A stretch of 46,276 nt of DNA from Alphaproteobacteria bacterium (GTDB lineage Bacteria > Pseudomonadota > Alphaproteobacteria > Rhodobacterales > Rhodobacteraceae), in contig JAUIDE010000023.1 in assembly GCA_030429105.1 (NCBI GenBank), positions 1-46,276 of the forward strand. Direction: 5' to 3'. Positions 42,409 to 46,276 of this stretch are shown here, one piece after another. The notes beneath the pieces were generated by a model. That model searched no databases. It was given only the letters and a program-made list of their open reading frames with translations, and was not told the DNA's origin. The stretch's first letter is position 1. Each line of letters begins with the position of its first letter. The position numbers and the translations under genes were made by a program.

Positions 42409-43542
42409 TCAGGCAGCCTCCAGCGCAGCGGCCAGGTGGGCGGGCGAAAGCGCTGTCGGCGAGCCCTTCATCGAGGAGGAGTCGAGAGCGGCCTCAATCA
42501 CCGCTTCATGCGCCTCCGCGCCGAGGCCAAGCGCGGAAAGATCGGGCAACCCGGCTCCCCGCGCCCAGGCCGCCAGCGTCTCGGGCGCGTCCTCCGCCGC
42601 GCCGCCGAGCGCGCCGGCGATCATCCCGAAGACGGCTTCGAGCCGCTCGCGCGCAGGCCCGCGAAGCGTCTCGCGGTAGACCGCGAGCACGGGGCCGAGA
42701 AGCGTTCCGCAGATCGCGCCGTGTGCGGCCCCTGTCAGCCCTCCGATCGGGCCGGAGAGGCCGTGGACGGCCCCGAGCCCGGAATTGGCGAGGGCGAGCC
42801 CGCCCGAGAGCGAGGCCCAGGCCATCGCGTCGCGCGCCGCGCCGTCCTCCCCCTCCATCAGCCGCTTCAGGCCCGTGAGCGCGGGGGCGATGGCGGGCCG
42901 GCTCAGCGCGTCGGAATAGGGCGTGGCCTTCGCGCTCAGGAAGGGTTCGATCAGCTGCGTGACCGCATCGAGCCCGGAGGCGAGCGTTACGGCGCGGGGG
43001 CATCCGTCCGTAAGCGCCGGATCGACGATGGCGACGCGCGCGATCATCCGGTCGTCGCGGAGGCTCACCTTCCGGGCCCGCTCGGGAACGCCGATCACGG
43101 CGTTCTTCGTGGCCTCCGCGCCCGTTCCCGCCGTGGTGGGAACCGCGAGGAAGGGAAGCGGCGCGGCTGTCAGTGGCGCGCCCCGGCCCACGACTTCCAG
43201 ATGGTCGAGCGGCGCGCCGGCGCCGGGGGCGAGGCCGGCGAGCGCTTTGCCGAAATCGAGCGCCGCGCCGCCGCCGAGGGCCAGCACCCAGTCCGGCCGG
43301 AAGGCGCGGAGGGGGACGAGCGCAGCCTCCAGCATCGCCAGTGTCGGCTCGGCGGGGCAGGGGAGGGCGAGCGTCTCCGCCCCGGCCTTGGCCAGCGCGT
43401 CGAGCAGCCATGCGGCGCGAGACGCGTCCTGCCCGTGGACGACGGCGCCGCGCTTTCCGAAGCCGAGGGCGAGGGCCGGCGCCTTCGCGGCCTCGCCCCG
43501 GCCGAAAAGGATTCGGGGCGGCTGAAGGATGGAGAATGTCAC
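42409..43542 (-). CDS. Iron-containing alcohol dehydrogenase
   Basis: A 377-residue protein of the iron-type alcohol dehydrogenase family. It has the nucleotide-binding LALGGGAALDFGKALAG, VPTTAGTGAEATKNAV, and the metal region around ASGLDAVTQLIEPFLS and SNSGL-like GAVHGLSGPIGGL with TGAAHGAICG. The second metal ligand, usually His in GMDALTH, is Gln here, while the two later His are present. GTG at 43542 has GAGGA upstream. It lies after glpV in the same direction with a hairpin between, so it may handle glycerol or a related alcohol. Maleylacetate reductase is an alternative. Confidence 0.82.
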   Translation of the reverse strand: MTFSILQPPRILFGRGEAAKAPALALGFGKRGAVVHGQDASRAAWLLDALAKAGAETLALPCPAEPTLAMLEAALVPLRAFRPDWVLALGGGAALDFGKALAGLAPGAGAPLDHLEVVGRGAPLTAAPLPFLAVPTTAGTGAEATKNAVIGVPERARKVSLRDDRMIARVAIVDPALTDGCPRAVTLASGLDAVTQLIEPFLSAKATPYSDALSRPAIAPALTGLKRLMEGEDGAARDAMAWASLSGGLALANSGLGAVHGLSGPIGGLTGAAHGAICGTLLGPVLAVYRETLRGPARERLEAVFGMIAGALGGAAEDAPETLAAWARGAGLPDLSALGLGAEAHEAVIEAALDSSSMKGSPTALSPAHLAAALEAA

Positions 43543-43583
43543 GAGATTGGTCCTCACAGCGCCGGCGGCGCCGAAATGCAATC

Positions 43584-43609
43584 GGGCGGGGCCTCGGAAG
43601 GCCCCGCCC
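43584..43609 (-). terminator. Hairpin after glpV (terminator or mRNA stabiliser)
   Basis: A perfect 10-bp GC stem (GGGCGGGGCC / GGCCCCGCCC) with a 6-nt loop follows the glpV stop by 18 bases. No T-run follows, so it may stabilise the binding-protein mRNA and only partly block transcription into the dehydrogenase gene. Confidence 0.6.
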
Positions 43610-43627
43610 TTAGTCGTCAGTGAAGGC

Positions 43628-45352
43628 TCACTGCCAGGACTTGATCAGCTCGTCATAGGAGATGGTCTCCCCCGCCGGCTTCTCGTTCGCGAGCTTCGCG
43701 ACCGGGGCGCCCGGCGCGTCGAGCCAGACCTGAGCGTCCTGCGGCTCGTTCATCTTCGGCCCGATATCGCCCTGCACGCCGGCCCGCTCCAGCCGCTCCA
43801 GCACGCGCTCCTGCTCCGTGCAGAGGGCGTCCAGCGCCTCCTGCGGGGTCTTCGCGCCGGACATCGCGTCGCCGATGTTCTGCCACCAGAGCTGCGCCAG
43901 CTTCGGATAGTCTGGCACGTTCGTGCCCGTCGGGGACCACTGGACCCGCGCCGGGGAGCGGTAGAACTCGACGAGGCCGCCGAGCTTCGGAGCCCGCTCG
44001 GTGAAGCTGTCGTGCTGAATGGTGGATTCACGGATGAAGGTGAGCCCCGTGTGGGACTTCTTCACGTCCACCGTCTTCGAGACGACGAACTGGGCGTAGA
44101 GCCAGGCGGCCTGCGCCCGGTCCACCGGGGTGGACTTCATCAGCGTCCAGGAGCCGGCGTCCTGATAGCCGACCTTCATCCCGTCGACCCAGTAGGCGCC
44201 GTGCGGGGAGGGGGCCATGCGCCATTTCGGCGTGCCGTCCTCGTTCATCACCGGCAGGCCTTCCTTCACCATGTCCGCGGTGAAGGCGGTGTACCAGAAC
44301 ATCTGCTGCGCGATGTTGCCCTGGGCGGGAACCGGGCCGGCCTCGCCGAAGGTCATGCCCTGCGCCTCGGGCGGCGTGAACCGCTGGAGCCAGTCGATGG
44401 CCTTGGTGACGGCGTAGACCGCCGCGGCGTCGTTCGTCGCGCCGCCGCGGGCGACGCAGGAGCCGACGGGGCGGCTGTTTTCGTCAACCCGGATGCCCCA
44501 TTCGTCCACCGGCAGGCCGTTAGGCTCGCCGACATCGCCCATGCCGGCCATGGACATCCACGCGTCGGTGTAGCGCCAGCCGAGCGACGGGTCCTTCTTG
44601 CCGTAGTCCATGTTGCCGAAGACGCCCTCGGAGGGGCCGCCGGCATAGGACATGTCCCGCCCGGTGAAGAACTCGGCGATGTCCTCGTAGGCGGACCAGT
44701 TCAGCGGCACGCCGAGGTCATAGCCGTACTTCGCCTTGAAATCTTCCTGCGATTTCGGGTGGTTGAACCAGTCGTAGCGGAACCAGTAGAGGTTCGCGAA
44801 CTGCTGCGTCGGCAGCTGGTAGAGCTTGCCGTCCGGCGCGGTGGTGAAGCTCGTGCCGATGAAGTCCGCCACGTCGAGGTTCGGGTTGGTGACAGCCTTG
44901 CCCTCGCCCTCCATCCAGTCGGAGAGGATGCGCACCTGCTGGTAGCGCCAGTGGGTGCCGATCAGGTCCGAGTCGTTGATGTAGGCGTCGTAGATGTTCT
45001 CGCCCGTCTGCATCTGGGTCTGCAGCTTCTCGACGACGTCGCCCTCGCCGATCAGGTCATGCGTCACCTTGATGCCTGTGATCGCGGTGAAGGCGGGGGC
45101 GAGAACCTTCGCCTCGTATTCATGCGTTGTGATCGTTTCCGAGACGACGCGGATGTCCATGCCCGCGAAGGGCTTTGCGGCGTCGATGAACCACTGCATC
45201 TCCGCTTCCTGCGCCGCGCGGTCGAGCGTGGAGAGATCGCCGATCTCCGCGTCGAGGAACGCCCTCGCCGCCTCCATGTCCGCCCAGGCGGGCGCGGAGC
45301 CGAGCGCCAGGAGCGCCAGCGCCATCGCTGTTGACGTCTTGTGCAGTCTCAT
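43628..45352 (-). CDS. glpV: Glycerol ABC transporter substrate-binding protein GlpV-like
   Basis: A 574-residue periplasmic protein. The signal peptide MRLHKTSTAMALALLALGSA is cleaved near AWAD. It resembles extracellular solute-binding family 1 proteins of unusual length, as GlpV does: VSETITTHEYEAKVLAPAFT, IGTSFTTAPDGKLYQLPTQQ and WVDGMKVGYQDAGSWTLMKS are present. The neighbours, a DUF2160 small membrane protein and an EAA-type permease, match the rhizobial glpSTPQUV glycerol transporter. The ATG at 45352 has GGGAGG upstream; the frame further upstream is a shadow of glpU. Confidence 0.88.
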   Translation of the reverse strand: MRLHKTSTAMALALLALGSAPAWADMEAARAFLDAEIGDLSTLDRAAQEAEMQWFIDAAKPFAGMDIRVVSETITTHEYEAKVLAPAFTAITGIKVTHDLIGEGDVVEKLQTQMQTGENIYDAYINDSDLIGTHWRYQQVRILSDWMEGEGKAVTNPNLDVADFIGTSFTTAPDGKLYQLPTQQFANLYWFRYDWFNHPKSQEDFKAKYGYDLGVPLNWSAYEDIAEFFTGRDMSYAGGPSEGVFGNMDYGKKDPSLGWRYTDAWMSMAGMGDVGEPNGLPVDEWGIRVDENSRPVGSCVARGGATNDAAAVYAVTKAIDWLQRFTPPEAQGMTFGEAGPVPAQGNIAQQMFWYTAFTADMVKEGLPVMNEDGTPKWRMAPSPHGAYWVDGMKVGYQDAGSWTLMKSTPVDRAQAAWLYAQFVVSKTVDVKKSHTGLTFIRESTIQHDSFTERAPKLGGLVEFYRSPARVQWSPTGTNVPDYPKLAQLWWQNIGDAMSGAKTPQEALDALCTEQERVLERLERAGVQGDIGPKMNEPQDAQVWLDAPGAPVAKLANEKPAGETISYDELIKSWQ

Positions 45353-45396
45353 CAGGTTTCCTCCCTTTGAAGAGCAGTCCTTGTTTGCATTCCTCC

Positions 45397-45816
45397 CTAG
45401 ACCCAGCGGAACACCGCCGCGGCCCAGACGAGACCGAGCGCGAGCCCGCCCCAGAGGGGGGCGCCCGCAAAGAAGAGCCAGGCGAGGCAGATGAACCCCG
45501 TCCCGAGCAATGAGATAAAGAGCCGGTCGCCCCGCGTCGTCTCGATCCTGAGCACGCCGACGCGCGGCGTCTCCGGAAAGCGGATCGCGAGGATGGTGAA
45601 GAGGACGAGGAGCGCGCCGATCACGTAGAAGAAGAGCGCGACCGGCAGGGTCCACGCCATCCAACCCCCCGGGATCATCGGCGCAAACCAGTCGATCGCC
45701 CCGTCCTTCCGCGGCGCGGCGAGCAGGATCGCGCCGAGGATCGCCGCGAGCGCCACGCCGGCGCCGGCATAGATCGCGCCCCAGCGGACAGGGCGGGCGG
45801 ATGACGCCTCGTTCAT
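45397..45816 (-). CDS. glpU: GlpU-like small membrane protein (DUF2160)
   Basis: A 139-residue membrane protein starting MNEASSARPVRWGAIYAG. It has three to four hydrophobic segments (VALAAILGAILLAA, WTLPVALFFYVIGALLVLF, TGFICLAWLFFAGAPLWGG) and TRGDRLFISLLGTGFICL, typical of DUF2160. This protein accompanies the glycerol ABC transporter and is required in rhizobia, with an unclear role. GAGGAGAGG precedes the ATG. It lies between glpQ and glpV. Confidence 0.85.
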   Translation of the reverse strand: MNEASSARPVRWGAIYAGAGVALAAILGAILLAAPRKDGAIDWFAPMIPGGWMAWTLPVALFFYVIGALLVLFTILAIRFPETPRVGVLRIETTRGDRLFISLLGTGFICLAWLFFAGAPLWGGLALGLVWAAAVFRWV

Positions 45817-45826
45817 GGCCCTCTCC

Positions 45827-46276
45827 TCACACGCGGCCAAGGGCGAAGCCCTTGGCGATGTAGTTGCGGACGAAATAGATCACGAGCGCGCCGGGGATGA
45901 TCGTGAGCACCCCCGCCGCCGCCAGCACACCCCAGTCCATGCCCGAGGCGGAGACGGTGCGCGTCATCGTCGCCGCGATGGGCTTCGCGTCCACCGAGGT
46001 CAGCGTGCGGCTGAGGAGAAGCTCAACCCAGGAGAACATGAAGCAGAAGAAGGCGGCGACGCCGATGCCGGAGGCGATCAGCGGCATGAAGATCTTCACG
46101 AAGAAGGCGGGGAAGCTGTAGCCGTCGATATAGGCGGTCTCGTCGATCTCCTTCGGCACGCCGCGCATGAACCCTTCGAGGATCCAGACGGCGAGCGGCA
46201 CGTTGAAGAGGCAATGCGCCAGCGCCACCGCTATATGCGTGTCGAAGAGCCCGACGCTCGAATAGAGCTGGAAGAA
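45827..46276 (-). CDS. glpQ: Glycerol ABC transporter permease GlpQ-like, C-terminal part
   Basis: The C-terminal 149 codons of an inner-membrane permease; the gene continues beyond the right edge. It has the EAA loop in VPKEIDETAYIDGYSFPAFF followed by VKIFMPLIASG. Several helices are visible, and it ends with IPGALVIYFVRNYIAKGFALG, as in carbohydrate ABC permeases of the MalG type. With glpU and glpV downstream it forms the end of a glpSTPQUV-type operon. The upstream partners, glpS, glpT and glpP, would lie outside the window. Confidence 0.88.
   Translation of the reverse strand, partial: FFQLYSSVGLFDTHIAVALAHCLFNVPLAVWILEGFMRGVPKEIDETAYIDGYSFPAFFVKIFMPLIASGIGVAAFFCFMFSWVELLLSRTLTSVDAKPIAATMTRTVSASGMDWGVLAAAGVLTIIPGALVIYFVRNYIAKGFALGRV

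Noticed and set aside
1-46276. tRNA, rRNA, CRISPR array, insertion sequence or prophage
   Set aside because: No cloverleaf-like intergenic region, repeat-spacer pattern, transposase or phage gene is visible in the window.

Overview
The window is about 46 kb of GC-rich (roughly 70%), densely coded DNA from an alphaproteobacterium, most likely Rhodobacterales. Pointers are a LuxR/LuxI pair, heterotetrameric sarcosine oxidase, several polar and branched uptake systems (four substrate-binding proteins), a TRAP transporter, ccoGHIS and a GlpSTPQUV-type glycerol transporter. It is a metabolic and uptake region: I see no rRNA, tRNA, CRISPR array, insertion sequence or phage gene. Start and stop codons overlap at many gene junctions. 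No gap without a gene exceeds about 190 bases.

Layout. 1-505: start of an acyl-CoA dehydrogenase, cut by the window edge. 688-3142: PstB-like ATPase, amidase and an HpxZ/AtzH-like protein. 3149-6661: amino-acid-type ABC transporter with a divergent binding protein and a DadA-like flavin oxidase. 6665-9919: a second, four-gene amino-acid ABC transporter. 10029-15634: sarcosine oxidase soxBDAG followed by an aspartyl/asparaginyl hydroxylase-like gene. 15728-17414: luxI, luxR and a possible small upstream ORF. 17535-22147: CYTH-CHAD protein, then divergent mutL-rmuC. 22153-29386: a tight seven-gene operon (TRAP dctPQM, enolase-superfamily enzyme, PhyH-type dioxygenase, sarcosine-oxidase-like flavoprotein, beta-hydroxyacid dehydrogenase), with a divergent GntR regulator at 29557-30216. 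30277-34750: fadA-fadB and an AbrB-type membrane protein. 34717-38969: cbb3 oxidase accessory genes ccoGHIS. 39114-42285: MsrQ-like protein, M48 peptidase and DUF898 protein. 42409-46276: iron-type alcohol dehydrogenase and the glpV-glpU-glpQ end of a glycerol ABC transporter, cut by the window edge.

The genes share a theme: import of small amino or carboxylic compounds followed by flavin-dependent oxidation of amines. There are three separate amine-oxidase-type systems (5588-6661, soxBDAG, 23040-24161). The best candidate for an undescribed system is the GntR-controlled TRAP/enolase/PhyH/flavoprotein/dehydrogenase operon, whose gene set suggests a complete but unidentified uptake and catabolic pathway. 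Regulatory signals read from the sequence include an FNR-type box ahead of ccoG, a similar one ahead of the PstB-like gene, a triple half-site operator between gntR and dctP, and stable GC hairpins after every binding-protein gene.
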